39,865 nucleotides of DNA, taken from positions 1 to 39,865 of IMG/VR virus record IMGVR_UViG_3300021467_000003; one strand, written 5' to 3'. Below the pieces are notes generated by a model, which was given only the letters and a program-made list of their open reading frames with translations, had not been told where the DNA came from and did not search any database. Both the position numbers and the translations under genes were made by a program. Every line of letters starts with the position of its first letter. Position 1 is the stretch's first letter. The stretch is from a virus. Below, piece by piece: positions 1 through 6,681 of this stretch.

Positions 1-39
1 TCCCTTTCCGTTAATCTTCTCACCCTCATTTTGAAAAAG
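1..39. repeat. Terminal direct repeat, left copy
   Basis: The first 39 bases are identical to the last 39 (39827-39865). An exact end overlap of this size is what an assembler leaves when a circular or circularly permuted molecule is reported as linear, so the real unit is 39,826 bases. The copy also holds the start of the gene at 39577-39855. Confidence 0.95.
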
Positions 40-61
40 AATAATAAAAAAAAGAGTTTTC

Positions 62-424
62 TTACTTCTTCTTAGGCTTAACCTTGCCAAGAGCTTCCGA
101 CAAATCCTTCTGCTTGCTCTCCTCCCTGAACCTCACTTTCTCCTTCCACTTCTGAATAATAGCAAGAACAGTCTCCTCAAACTCCTGCAAAGCCTTAACA
201 ACCTTCCCTGTCGGCCTGTCCTTCTCCTTGACATAAGTCATCCTCGCAATAAAAAACTCGTACAATGGAGTAGCCCAGTCCTTCCTGTTGTCAACAAGCT
301 TTTCCAACTTCTTCTTCAAGTCATCACTCTTAGTCTCAGGTATGCTTACTTCCCAGTAATCTGTGCAGAACCTGTGAATAATCACAGGAGCCTTCTCATC
401 TACTTTGTGTATTACATTCACCAT
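62..424 (-). CDS. Hypothetical protein, 120 aa
   Basis: I do not recognise a family. The protein is charged and mostly helical, with no signal peptide or membrane segment, and it has a basic C-terminus (ending KVKPKKK). The ATG start at 424 has a ribosome site (AGGTGAAT) six bases upstream. It is the last gene downstream of the annealing protein, two bases after that gene's stop, so it is probably co-transcribed and may act with it in DNA metabolism (inference from position only). A T-rich tract follows its stop on the coding strand. Confidence 0.8.
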   Translation of the reverse strand: MVNVIHKVDEKAPVIIHRFCTDYWEVSIPETKSDDLKKKLEKLVDNRKDWATPLYEFFIARMTYVKEKDRPTGKVVKALQEFEETVLAIIQKWKEKVRFREESKQKDLSEALGKVKPKKK

Positions 425-426
425 TC

Positions 427-1035
427 TTATTCACCTATTTTTTCTTCTGTTAATGGAAGCCCGTCTATTTCTTCCATCGCTGTTTTTCCTTCGCCCAGAG
501 CGAACCTCAAAGCTCTTGCAATACTTCTTGTCTCAGCCATCCTCACCAAATGCTTCTTAGTCATATCCGTCACATTCTCCTTGTTCGCATCCCCGTGCGC
601 CGTGAAATGCCTTACATATATCCTAACAAATTTCCCATCCACCAAGTTTTCCTCCCAGATTTCCACTCTGGCTTCAAAAATAGGCATATCCACAGTACTT
701 ATTTCTAACATCCTTGTCCTTATGCTAAAGCACTTCCCGAACTTCTCATGGGCTTTCTGCAGTAAATCAGTAAATTTAACATAGTCATCAAAGCTTCTAC
801 TAATCTCTGTTTGTTGCATTATTCTCAAGTCATTGTATTCCCTGTTCATAACATCGCAGACTGTTAGTTTAACAATGTCGCCCTTGTTAATTTTTCTCAA
901 AGTTTCTTCCTGGTCTTTCGTCATGGCTGTGTTCCTCTTAAAATTCCACCATTGTTCTTGGTCGTCTTTTATCCCGCCTGTCTTGAGGCTCTTAGCCTCA
1001 ACTTTTATCTCTTTCGTTGCTTCTTCTTTCTCCAT
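427..1035 (-). CDS. Rad52/ERF-like single-strand annealing protein, 202 aa
   Basis: Probable viral recombinase that anneals complementary single strands during replication or repair. The C-terminal half has the arrangement seen in many phage and archaeal-virus annealing proteins: a beta segment (FEARVEIWEE...VRIYVRHF), then AHGDANKENV, then the helix RMAETRSIARALRFAL and an acidic tail. The RMAETR-x-x-ARALR signature is the strongest clue. The N-terminal third is charged and variable. I chose the ATG at 1035 because AGGAGGT lies nine bases upstream; the in-frame ATG at 1044 sits directly against that site. No polymerase or helicase is encoded, so this is the only clear replication or recombination gene. 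Rad52-like versus ERF-like cannot be decided by eye. Confidence 0.7.
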   Translation of the reverse strand: MEKEEATKEIKVEAKSLKTGGIKDDQEQWWNFKRNTAMTKDQEETLRKINKGDIVKLTVCDVMNREYNDLRIMQQTEISRSFDDYVKFTDLLQKAHEKFGKCFSIRTRMLEISTVDMPIFEARVEIWEENLVDGKFVRIYVRHFTAHGDANKENVTDMTKKHLVRMAETRSIARALRFALGEGKTAMEEIDGLPLTEEKIGE

Positions 1036-1052
1036 TGTTCTCATACCTCCTT

Positions 1053-1730
1053 TTATTTTGTTTCTTCTAAATAATCGTCTTCCTTGCTTATCTCAAGATA
1101 AACATGAGTTATGTAATCAACACAAGCCTGAATACACCTCCTAAGAATACTTATCTTTAATTCCTTCTTTTGATTAATATTACCGCCTTTTTCATATAAG
1201 TCTATGAGTTCTTCTTTTTGCTCATTATAAACACTTTGCATGAGCTCAGTAGCACTATCATATATGCTATGCTTATAAGGTATCGGCTGAGGGCTTACCC
1301 TAATCTCTCTTACCAGCATGAAAACATTCTTACTCATATCCTTCTCAAAAGGCTTATGCAAAAAATCCGCTTCCTTACTCACAACATGAGGTAACGTGCA
1401 GGCATCCGTGCAGTAATGGAAAAGCTTTAACAAGCACTCCTTAGCTTCAGAGAACCTTGCTGTCCTATAGAAAGTCCTGAAATTCCATCTGAGAGCCAAG
1501 AACACCCCGCTTAAACTCCCAGCTTTCCATACAAAACCTTTCTTCTTAGTCTTGGTCATTTTCCTGCTGTGCATCCAATAACCATAATCAATATTATCCT
1601 TGTCAAGCTTGTCAGGGAAAACACTCCAGAAACTAATCTCATCCTCTGTGACATTAAGGAAGTCTCTCACAACCTCTGGCAATAACTCGTGAGCCCTCTT
1701 CGCTATTGCTATATGTGTTTTTGCGTTCAT
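1053..1730 (-). CDS. Zinc-dependent phospholipase C / S1-P1 nuclease-like protein, 225 aa
   Basis: The all-helical protein opens with THIAIAKRAHELLPEVV, continues with an FPDKLDKD motif and a YWMHSRK motif, and contains HYCTDACTLPHV near residues 105-116. This order of H, PD, H and H-x3-D-x5-H follows the zinc-ligand pattern of the zinc-dependent phospholipase C / S1-P1 nuclease superfamily. It has no signal peptide, so it would act inside the cell unless released by lysis. Hydrolysis of host phospholipid at egress, or of nucleic acid, are the two family activities; the sequence does not decide between them. AGGAGTT precedes the ATG. The 107-base leader upstream holds nested inverted repeats. 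Confidence 0.6.
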   Translation of the reverse strand: MNAKTHIAIAKRAHELLPEVVRDFLNVTEDEISFWSVFPDKLDKDNIDYGYWMHSRKMTKTKKKGFVWKAGSLSGVFLALRWNFRTFYRTARFSEAKECLLKLFHYCTDACTLPHVVSKEADFLHKPFEKDMSKNVFMLVREIRVSPQPIPYKHSIYDSATELMQSVYNEQKEELIDLYEKGGNINQKKELKISILRRCIQACVDYITHVYLEISKEDDYLEETK

Positions 1731-1837
1731 AAATCTTAACTCCTAATCATTTTTTTTTTTGTAAAGCAAGCAAGGGAACCCTCTTATTTCCCAGGAGATG
1801 GTCCTAATGAGAACCAGGAATGAGTAATCTCCCCTGC
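1731..1837 (-). promoter_or_regulatory. Leader with nested inverted repeats
   Basis: This is a 107-base non-coding gap. GGAGAT at 1794-1799 pairs with ATCTCC at 1827-1832, and inside it GGT (1800-1802) can pair with ACC (1813-1815). CCAGGA and AATGAG each occur twice in the same stretch. A run of eleven or so T (A on the coding strand) lies next to the ribosome site of the phospholipase-like gene. It could be an RNA structure or a terminator-promoter junction. No tRNA fold is visible. Confidence 0.3.
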
Positions 1838-2248
1838 CTACTTCTTTACCTGTTTACTCTTAAAAAGTTTTGACATGACCTTCGCTCTTTTACTTCTCGG
1901 CTTTATTTCTTTCCCACAAATAGGACAAACGTCTTTCTCTTTGCCTATCATAATATAAGGGTGCGTGCATTTTTCTTTTTTCTTCTCTGAACTAATAGGT
2001 TCTTTAGCATCCCAAATACTAACTTCTCGGAATCCTGTCTGGAAGTCCTTAATACTCGCCTTGAAAGTAGCTTGACAATTCTTACACACCAAGTACAAGT
2101 ATTTCACACCCTTACTCTTAGTCATGTATGTGTAAAAAAGGTTTCTTGACAGCATCCCTCTTTTCCAACAAGCTGGGCAGTTCAAAACAAAATAATCCTC
2201 CTCCATAAAAACCCATCGCCTCTGCCTTTTAAAAACCTTTTTCTTCAT
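1838..2248 (-). CDS. Double zinc-ribbon protein, 136 aa
   Basis: Two probable zinc sites are visible. The first pairs CPAC with CKNC about forty residues later; the second joins CTHPY with CPICGKEI. Between them and at the C-terminus the chain is strongly basic (KPRSKRAKVMSKLFKSK). Such small two-ribbon proteins usually bind nucleic acid or other proteins; the exact role is unknown. The ATG at 2248 has GGTGAT four bases upstream. A later in-frame ATG at 2206 would remove only a basic leader. It lies in the early or accessory run downstream of the ribbon-helix-helix regulator. Confidence 0.75.
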   Translation of the reverse strand: MKKKVFKRQRRWVFMEEDYFVLNCPACWKRGMLSRNLFYTYMTKSKGVKYLYLVCKNCQATFKASIKDFQTGFREVSIWDAKEPISSEKKKEKCTHPYIMIGKEKDVCPICGKEIKPRSKRAKVMSKLFKSKQVKK

Positions 2249-2273
2249 AATATCACCCTTATTTATTCTCCTC

Positions 2274-2777
2274 TTATTTTGTTCTCACTTCTCTCGGCAT
2301 ACTATCCAAGATATGCCTCTTATTCCTAACATCAAACTTCAAAACATCAACATTATCCGTGTTCTCAGCCAGCTTATGCGACAAATCATTAAGCTCCGCT
2401 GTGAGCTTCACATACGCCTCATTCCTAAGAAGCCTCTTATCAAGCTCGGCTTTCCTACTCGTCTCATTAGGAAACCTTTTTTTCCCCTCATCATCCACCT
2501 CAGCACTAATATTTGAAGCCGTACTATTCTCAATCCTGCTTATCTGCATCTTAACAGTCTTAATCTTAGTGCTAATAGCCGTCCTTTCAGCCAGCAAAGC
2601 TCTTAACTTCTCAGTGCTATCCCACAAGTCCTGCCTAAGCCAGCCAATATATGTGTCTTCTAAGTCCTTGTCTTTCAACTCTGTGAATTTTGGTTTCTTT
2701 AATCTTTTCACTTCCCCTATAAGTGTTTCTTTGTCTTCTTCAAGTTCTTTAATAAGTTTTTCTTTTGCGTCCATCAT
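2274..2777 (-). CDS. Coiled-coil hypothetical protein, 167 aa
   Basis: Long amphipathic helices dominate: residues 1-35 and about 55-150 have heptad-like spacing with many K, E and L. There are no cysteines and no membrane segment. It overlaps the upstream gene by four bases (ATGA), indicating translational coupling, and GGAG precedes the start. I recognise no family; a structural or DNA-metabolism adaptor role is only a guess. Confidence 0.75.
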   Translation of the reverse strand: MMDAKEKLIKELEEDKETLIGEVKRLKKPKFTELKDKDLEDTYIGWLRQDLWDSTEKLRALLAERTAISTKIKTVKMQISRIENSTASNISAEVDDEGKKRFPNETSRKAELDKRLLRNEAYVKLTAELNDLSHKLAENTDNVDVLKFDVRNKRHILDSMPREVRTK

Positions 2778-3082
2778 TTTTTTCTCCTCCGTTTCTTCAG
2801 ATATTCTTGGTTCTGGTCATAATGCTTTAGTCCCCACTTAAAAATCTTTTGTTTACCATAAAGCCTACATAAACCATTCATAACATATTTTGCTTCACGA
2901 ATCATCTTAACATTTTTATTGTGTTCTTTCTTTGTTTCCATTCTTTTTTGGTGCAACCATTGAACCCTCATCTCTTTTATTACTTGTCTTTGGTAAGTAT
3001 CACTTATCTCTCTTATATCTTCCCTTGTTATTTCCCCCATACTTTTATTAATAAATAATCTTCTTATTTCGTAGTCATCCAT
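2774..3082 (-). CDS. Basic hypothetical protein, 102 aa
   Basis: A lysine- and arginine-rich helical protein ending in KKRRRKK, consistent with nucleic-acid binding but matching no family I know. Its start overlaps the end of the ribbon-helix-helix gene by eight bases, and its end overlaps the next gene by four. The three form one translationally coupled unit. Confidence 0.7.
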   Translation of the reverse strand: MDDYEIRRLFINKSMGEITREDIREISDTYQRQVIKEMRVQWLHQKRMETKKEHNKNVKMIREAKYVMNGLCRLYGKQKIFKWGLKHYDQNQEYLKKRRRKK

Positions 3083-3317
3083 TTTCTTCTGCTTGGTCTT
3101 TTAAGTACTTGTATTTCTGGAATTCAAGGTAATGGTGTTTTGCCATTTCCTTATAATAATTTATATCTCTTAATATCATCTTCCTGCATACAAAGTTTAC
3201 GAGGTTGCTTACTGTTGTGCCTTCTTTCCTGGCTTTGTCCTCAAGCTTGTCAAGGACTATCTTGTCAAAATTTATGGTCTTAATTATTTTCCCTGTGCTC
3301 GCAGGTTTCTTCCTCAT
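3075..3317 (-). CDS. Ribbon-helix-helix transcriptional regulator, 80 aa
   Basis: Residues 10-50 fit the CopG/MetJ fold: a short strand IIKTINFD, helix KIVLDKLEDKARKEG, a turn T-T-V-S, and helix NLVNFVCRKMI. Such dimers bind short tandem operators through the beta ribbon. A charged helical tail follows and may mediate assembly. The gene is first in its unit. Its leader has a TATA-like box and two direct TAACTAT repeats ten bases apart, so autoregulation is likely. No Shine-Dalgarno is visible before the ATG, unlike most neighbours. Confidence 0.8.
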   Translation of the reverse strand: MRKKPASTGKIIKTINFDKIVLDKLEDKARKEGTTVSNLVNFVCRKMILRDINYYKEMAKHHYLEFQKYKYLKDQAEENG

Positions 3318-3373
3318 TTTTAATTTAATTTTTTTTTAATTCTATCAACGAAGCCAAAACCTCGTCTTATTTT

Positions 3374-3400
3374 TCCTTATATATAACTATTCTTAACTAT
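3374..3400 (-). promoter_or_regulatory. TATA-like box and tandem TAACTAT operator candidate
   Basis: On the minus strand a TTATATATAA box (about 3377-3386) is preceded by ATAGTTA at 3384-3390 and again at 3394-3400. The ten-base spacing is one helical turn. A partial copy (TAACTA) lies at 3420-3425. The position overlaps where the archaeal TBP/TFB complex would sit, a classic place for repression. The regulated gene would be the adjacent ribbon-helix-helix gene. Confidence 0.5.
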
Positions 3401-3443
3401 TTTTTAATTTTCTTACCTCTAACTAAACCTTTTTTCTTGCCAA

Positions 3444-3490
3444 ATAAGCATCTTCTCGCCGTGAGTTATAGGTGCTTATCCTTTTTTTAT
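3444..3490 (+). terminator. Hairpin plus U-tract, plus-strand orientation
   Basis: ATAAGCATCT (3444-3453) pairs with AGGTGCTTAT (3470-3479), with one G-U wobble if read as plus-strand RNA. A seven-T run follows directly. CTC (3455-3457) can also pair with GAG (3462-3464). Read on the minus strand the wobble becomes a C-A mismatch and no T run follows the stem. It sits in the 220-base gap 3318-3537, which holds no minus-strand gene. Confidence 0.45.
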
Positions 3491-3537
3491 TAAAATTAAA
3501 TTAAAATTTAATTAAAGGTTTTCTCTGGGATTATACT

Positions 3538-3726
3538 TCATTCCAAGTTTTCCTCTTGAGCAATATTTTCAGGAATATAATTTGGTGGGATGTATTCTTC
3601 TTCATTATGCTTGTGTATTGTCCTATAACTTCCGTCTTTGAAAACGTACACCCACATCTTCTTATTGCAAATAGGACAGGTTATGAGGTCTCTGCTGATT
3701 ATGTCCTTATATCTTTCATCAACCAT
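3538..3726 (-). CDS. Small zinc-finger protein, 62 aa
   Basis: A CPICNKKMWVYVF segment followed about eleven residues later by HKH gives a C-x2-C...H-x-H site, a single classical-type finger. The tail is acidic. It overlaps the 42-residue gene upstream by 28 bases and ends just before the AT-rich gap. The ribosome site is weak (AAGTGG). The role is unknown; regulator or adaptor are both possible. Confidence 0.65.
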   Translation of the reverse strand: MVDERYKDIISRDLITCPICNKKMWVYVFKDGSYRTIHKHNEEEYIPPNYIPENIAQEENLE

Positions 3727-3827
3727 TTCTTATTTCCACTTCTTATATAAACATATATTCCTTTCTCACTAATTTCTTCTAATGCATCAACCATCCTTTT
3801 TAATTGGATTATTATCTCTTTGTTCAT
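3699..3827 (-). CDS. Small hypothetical protein, 42 aa
   Basis: The reading frame begins MNKEIIIQLKRM and ends WLMKDIRT before a TAA. A strong ribosome site (GGTGGTGATA) sits immediately upstream of the ATG, which supports translation despite the short length. It overlaps the next gene by 28 bases in another frame. No motif is recognised. Confidence 0.55.
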   Translation of the reverse strand: MNKEIIIQLKRMVDALEEISEKGIYVYIRSGNKKWLMKDIRT

Positions 3828-3849
3828 TATCACCACCACTCTCCTTCTT

Positions 3850-4269
3850 CTACCATTTTCCAATATCTGGTTTCAGACCTATCTTTCTATCAATCATTAA
3901 TGCAATTTCTCTTGTCAACCGTATTAGTTCTAAAAAATCTTCTTTAGTCCATTTCTTACTTGTAAACCCATATCCCATTTCCAAACCCCTCTGTTGTAGT
4001 TTCTTAACTTTTTTTCTGATTGTATTCCACTCCTTGCCTTCTGGCACTCTTATTTCATATAAATGGTCTGATGCTCCATTTGCCCACAACTCTATTTGGT
4101 GGGAGATATACTTTTCTTCATCCCCATCATAAACTTTGTTACAACAGTCTTTGTGGAAATCCGTCCAGTATCCTTGTATTAATCTACGAACTCCTGTTGG
4201 TCCATCTCTTTCAAAGTGTTCTGCAAACTTTACAAGACAGATAACCAGTCCTTTCCCAAATTCCGACAT
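3850..4269 (-). CDS. Hypothetical protein, 139 aa
   Basis: A soluble mixed helical protein with a CC pair near residue 43 and several conserved-looking aromatic residues. I recognise no domain. The ATG at 4269 has AGGGGTG six bases upstream; an in-frame GTG at 4278 would put the site inside the gene. It follows the 40-residue gene with little spacing and belongs to the same run of small genes. Confidence 0.7.
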   Translation of the reverse strand: MSEFGKGLVICLVKFAEHFERDGPTGVRRLIQGYWTDFHKDCCNKVYDGDEEKYISHQIELWANGASDHLYEIRVPEGKEWNTIRKKVKKLQQRGLEMGYGFTSKKWTKEDFLELIRLTREIALMIDRKIGLKPDIGKW

Positions 4270-4274
4270 TATTT

Positions 4275-4397
4275 TCACCCCTTAAATTTTTCTCCTTCTT
4301 CTGCCATGTCCTCAAGCCAAGCCCTGAACTTAGTCGGAGTAAGCCGGTTATACTGGCTCAGCACTTCCTGATAAACCCTCTTCTCTATCTTCCTCAT
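4275..4397 (-). CDS. Small hypothetical protein, 40 aa
   Basis: Encodes a short helical protein beginning MRKIEKRVYQEVL and ending EKFKG. Its ATG overlaps the upstream TGA (ATGA), and the ribosome site of the next gene overlaps its own stop, so it is embedded in the coupled operon. No motif is seen. Confidence 0.6.
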   Translation of the reverse strand: MRKIEKRVYQEVLSQYNRLTPTKFRAWLEDMAEEGEKFKG

Positions 4398-4729
4398 TTT
4401 CTATTCTTTATGAATTCTCTGAGCTCCTTCTTTAAGCTCCTTGTCTGCCTCATATAAGCCACGCTAAGCCTGTACAATCTTCTCACTTCTCTTAACAGTT
4501 TCCTCGGAGAAAACTCCGCCTCGTTCTCCTTGATTTCCTCTGTCCACACACCCGCTTCCATTATCTTCTCGTTCAGCTCTAACAGTTTCTGGTCTAAGAA
4601 ATCTTTCTCTCTTGCTACGAGCTCAGCATATAGCTTCTCAAATTCCGAGTCGTTTATCTGTTTAGCTTCGTGTTTCCTTAGTAATTCGTGACGTTCTTTT
4701 GTGTGCGGGTTCTTTATTACAACAGCCAT
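4394..4729 (-). CDS. Helical hypothetical protein, 111 aa
   Basis: Highly charged with long helices; residues 30-60 and 80-110 look coiled-coil-like. There is no signal peptide, metal site or membrane segment. It is preceded by an 82-base gap containing two AAGGGTT repeats and no other feature. AAGGATT lies just upstream of the ATG. No family is recognised. Confidence 0.75.
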   Translation of the reverse strand: MAVVIKNPHTKERHELLRKHEAKQINDSEFEKLYAELVAREKDFLDQKLLELNEKIMEAGVWTEEIKENEAEFSPRKLLREVRRLYRLSVAYMRQTRSLKKELREFIKNRK

Positions 4730-4811
4730 GTTTAATCCTTGTTTTTAAGCTTTTCTCTTAAAACCCTTTTTTAACCCTTGGTAAACTGAAAAAATGGCTT
4801 ATACAGGGCTT

Positions 4812-4928
4812 TTATGTGCGTTTACGGGCGTCTCTGGGTATGAAAACATTTTCTACCAAGTATTTATACAAGGCATCAGGGTCTTCTGGGTTATGGGTTA
4901 AGCCCGCAGGCGTGTTTTCCTTATTCAT
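4812..4928 (-). CDS. Small hypothetical protein, 38 aa
   Basis: I chose the ATG at 4928 because GAGGTGAGA lies three bases upstream; a longer in-frame extension upstream would overlap the 55-residue gene. The protein begins MNKENTPAGLTHNPEDPD and ends in basic residues. It starts 10 bases after the upstream stop. No function is recognised. Confidence 0.55.
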   Translation of the reverse strand: MNKENTPAGLTHNPEDPDALYKYLVENVFIPRDARKRT

Positions 4929-4938
4929 TATTCTCACC

Positions 4939-5106
4939 TCATATTCCTTTCTTGCTTTCCCTATCAAATATTTCTTGTTCAGGAGGATATATCCTGTGTC
5001 TTTCCTTATCAAATTTTTCTTCCATCCTGTTCCAGTCAGCGTCCATCTCAGCAACATCCTCATCATACTGCCTGATTAAATCCTCAGTGCTTTCCTTCTC
5101 GCTCAT
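4939..5106 (-). CDS. Small acidic helical protein, 55 aa
   Basis: The frame runs from an ATG that overlaps the upstream stop (ATGA) to a TGA whose region also supplies the ribosome site of the next gene. The product starts MSEKESTEDLIRQYDEDV and is predicted to be helical with alternating charge. It looks more credible than the overlapping reading in the other frame because of the coupling at both ends. Confidence 0.6.
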   Translation of the reverse strand: MSEKESTEDLIRQYDEDVAEMDADWNRMEEKFDKERHRIYPPEQEIFDRESKKGI

Positions 5107-5375
5107 TTTTTAACCTCTTTTTTTGGTGGTATAAAATCCACATAAGGTTCTCCTTCTTCTGGAAAAACCACAGATACAAATCTTTTGTCCTTTATTGTTG
5201 CTATAAATATCACACTTACATCTTTTTTGAGATTAGAAGCATTTAGATATTTAGGCATCATATACTCAACCTCTGGCAATCTAATCTCTAATTTATGAAG
5301 TTTTTTGCTCCACACTTCTTTTTTATTTTTTCCTATTGTTTTTGCAACAAGATAATATTCAACACGCTGTTTCAT
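5103..5375 (-). CDS. Hypothetical protein, 90 aa
   Basis: A small alpha/beta protein with alternating strands (VEYYLVAKTIG, LEIRLPEVEYM, VSVIFIATIKDKRFVSVVF). It is preceded by AAGGAGGA eight bases before the ATG. There are no cysteines and no membrane segment. No known family; the size and compactness recall small virus-encoded inhibitors or modulators, which is speculation. Confidence 0.7.
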   Translation of the reverse strand: MKQRVEYYLVAKTIGKNKKEVWSKKLHKLEIRLPEVEYMMPKYLNASNLKKDVSVIFIATIKDKRFVSVVFPEEGEPYVDFIPPKKEVKK

Positions 5376-5390
5376 TTCAAATCCTCCTTC

Positions 5391-5507
5391 TTACCACAAC
5401 TCACTTATACCTTCCTTGCTCTGAAACCTCAGATGCTCATCATATATTCTTGTTCCTAAGATATGGAAGTCCTGACATTTCACACATTTATAATTCCTTA
5501 ATCTCAT
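5391..5507 (-). CDS. Small CxxC protein, 38 aa
   Basis: Begins MRLRNYKCVKCQDFHILG, containing a CVKC knuckle and a nearby H, half of a zinc ribbon. GAGGGTTG precedes the ATG. It overlaps the upstream gene by 20 bases and ends before the next ribosome site. Too short for a firm call. Confidence 0.5.
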   Translation of the reverse strand: MRLRNYKCVKCQDFHILGTRIYDEHLRFQSKEGISELW

Positions 5508-5697
5508 TTTCAACCCTCTTTACTTTTAAGCTCTTTATTTCTTCCTGTAAGTATTTTAAACAAACATGTATATTACCATCTGAATGTATATGAGCTACTA
5601 CATATCCATTAACTATATATCTACTATCATTACTGGGTTTAATCTCAATACGATTCTTGTAGTCGGTGAATGCGTTTTTTGATATTATTAAGTTCAT
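5488..5697 (-). CDS. Hypothetical protein, 69 aa
   Basis: A small beta-rich N-terminal half (NRIEIKPSN...RYIVNGYVVAHIH) is followed by a charged helix. It overlaps the 34-residue gene by four bases (ATGA), and the ribosome site GAGGTGAAAAG is inside that gene's end. No family is recognised. Confidence 0.7.
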   Translation of the reverse strand: MNLIISKNAFTDYKNRIEIKPSNDSRYIVNGYVVAHIHSDGNIHVCLKYLQEEIKSLKVKRVENEIKEL

Positions 5698-5798
5698 CTT
5701 TTCACCTCTACTTTCTCAGGTATTATGCCTTGAGCGAATAACTGTCTCTGTGTATGTGTAAAAAATCTTTGCAGTTCGATTCCGTTTCTTCTTTTCAT
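5694..5798 (-). CDS. Small leader protein, 34 aa
   Basis: This is the first gene after the promoter region that follows the major terminator. AGGAGGTGGGAAGC precedes the ATG, one of the best ribosome sites in the window. The product begins MKRRNGIELQRFFTHTQRQ and is basic and helical. Coupling with the next gene by ATGA supports it as a real, though unrecognised, peptide. Confidence 0.6.
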   Translation of the reverse strand: MKRRNGIELQRFFTHTQRQLFAQGIIPEKVEVKR

Positions 5799-5843
5799 GC
5801 TTCCCACCTCCTGGGCGCTTAATAACATATTCATAGTGGGTTG

Positions 5844-5888
5844 GTATTTAAATATTTTTCTTTTTTAATATACTTTTTCGTATATTAA
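5844..5888 (-). promoter_or_regulatory. Promoter with palindromic operator candidate
   Basis: TATTTAAATA (5845-5854) is a good archaeal-type TATA box about 52 bases before the ATG at 5798, leaving room for a leader with its ribosome site. Just upstream (5865-5888) lies a perfect inverted repeat, TTAATATAC and GTATATTAA separated by six bases. This is a likely dimeric-regulator site. It would control the gene run 5798-3538. Confidence 0.55.
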
Positions 5889-5931
5889 CTCGTTTTTTCA
5901 CTCTTTATAAAGCTCTCCTATTAGAAAAAGA

Positions 5932-5969
5932 AGCCACCACAAGAACATGAGGGGGGGTTTGTGGTGGCT
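5932..5969 (-). terminator. Strong hairpin terminator of the late gene block
   Basis: AGCCACCACAA (5932-5942) and TTGTGGTGGCT (5959-5969) form an 11-bp perfect stem. On the minus strand the stem is followed by TCTTTTTCT. It stands 17 bases after the stop of the last structural or lysis gene and separates that block from the promoter of the small-gene run. A-rich sequence on the other side makes bidirectional use possible. Confidence 0.75.
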
Positions 5970-5986
5970 GTAAAAAAAAAATTTTC

Positions 5987-6277
5987 TTATTTCTTGGCGA
6001 AGAGAGCTCTTCCGAGCTTCTTGCTTGGCATTGCTAAGCTCTGGAACTCGGCGAATCCGCCTGCTGCTAAGAACAAAGCGAACGCTGTTTTCAAGCTCCA
6101 GACTGGCTCAACATCAAAAGCTGCTGTCCCACCCACTACCAAGGCAGGCAGGCTGCTCACCACGAATTGTCTCCAGTCAAATTTCTGGTTGCTTTTAAGC
6201 CAGCCGATAATGTTTCTTGTCATCACTGCCAAGGCTATTACGCCAAGATATATTAATTGCATTGTTTCCGCTTCCAT
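5987..6277 (-). CDS. Small membrane protein, holin candidate, 96 aa
   Basis: Hydrophobic stretches at about residues 6-24, 38-52 and 64-78 suggest two or three membrane spans, followed by a basic tail (KKLGRALFAKK). This size and topology match phage holins, which form pores in the membrane at lysis. The alternative is a membrane anchor of unknown role. It is the last gene before the terminator and comes after the protease genes of the exit block, which supports a lysis role. GGAGGT precedes the ATG. Confidence 0.6.
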   Translation of the reverse strand: MEAETMQLIYLGVIALAVMTRNIIGWLKSNQKFDWRQFVVSSLPALVVGGTAAFDVEPVWSLKTAFALFLAAGGFAEFQSLAMPSKKLGRALFAKK

Positions 6278-6290
6278 CCTTTTACCTCCA

Positions 6291-6614
6291 TCATAAATAT
6301 AATCCTTTAACCTGTCTCCTGCGTTCCATCACCACGTTATATTTCTTAAGCCAGCCATTAACATAATAATTATGTCTCTCAAAATATTCTATGTGCTGGA
6401 TGAAAGCATTAATCTCATCCCTCACATCAACAAAGTAAGCATCAACGATTCTGAGCAACAAATAATCAAGGTATAAAACCATGTGCTTATCAATCTCTTT
6501 CCTACGCTTGATTTTAAGGTCTTTCCAAGTAACCCTGGGCTTGCTTAACTCTTCCTTTACAAGCACGTCTAAAGGCTTATTCTCAGGATTACTGATTATT
6601 CTTATCCTACTCAT
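6291..6614 (-). CDS. Hypothetical protein, 107 aa
   Basis: A basic helical protein with a central segment rich in aliphatic and aromatic residues (LYLDYLLLRIVDAYF). I took the ATG at 6614 because GGAGG lies ten bases upstream. It overlaps the tiny upstream frame (6607-6681) by eight bases. No family is recognised; a structural or chaperone-like helper is possible. Confidence 0.65.
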   Translation of the reverse strand: MSRIRIISNPENKPLDVLVKEELSKPRVTWKDLKIKRRKEIDKHMVLYLDYLLLRIVDAYFVDVRDEINAFIQHIEYFERHNYYVNGWLKKYNVVMERRRQVKGLYL

Positions 6615-6681
6615 CAAGCAACTCCTCCAAAAAAAGTTCTTCAAGAATAGTCTTCTTGTCACGACACTCATCACAGACCAT
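6607..6681 (-). CDS. Possible 24-aa CxxC peptide
   Basis: Its ATG overlaps the stop of the phosphoesterase gene (TAATG), and GGTGATGA is close upstream. The product starts MVCDECRDKKTILEEL and would carry one CxxC knuckle and an acidic helix. It fills the gap to the next gene exactly. It is short enough that chance cannot be excluded. Confidence 0.35.
   Translation of the reverse strand: MVCDECRDKKTILEELFLEELLDE

Noticed and set aside
1-39. Terminal repeat as a physical end of the virion DNA
   Set aside because: 39 bases is short for phage terminal repeats and fits an assembler overlap; without read data a physical end is not supported.
5770-5786. GTTCGATTCC string resembling a tRNA T-arm
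   Set aside because: The flanking bases do not pair, no acceptor or anticodon arms are found, and the string lies inside a coupled small gene.
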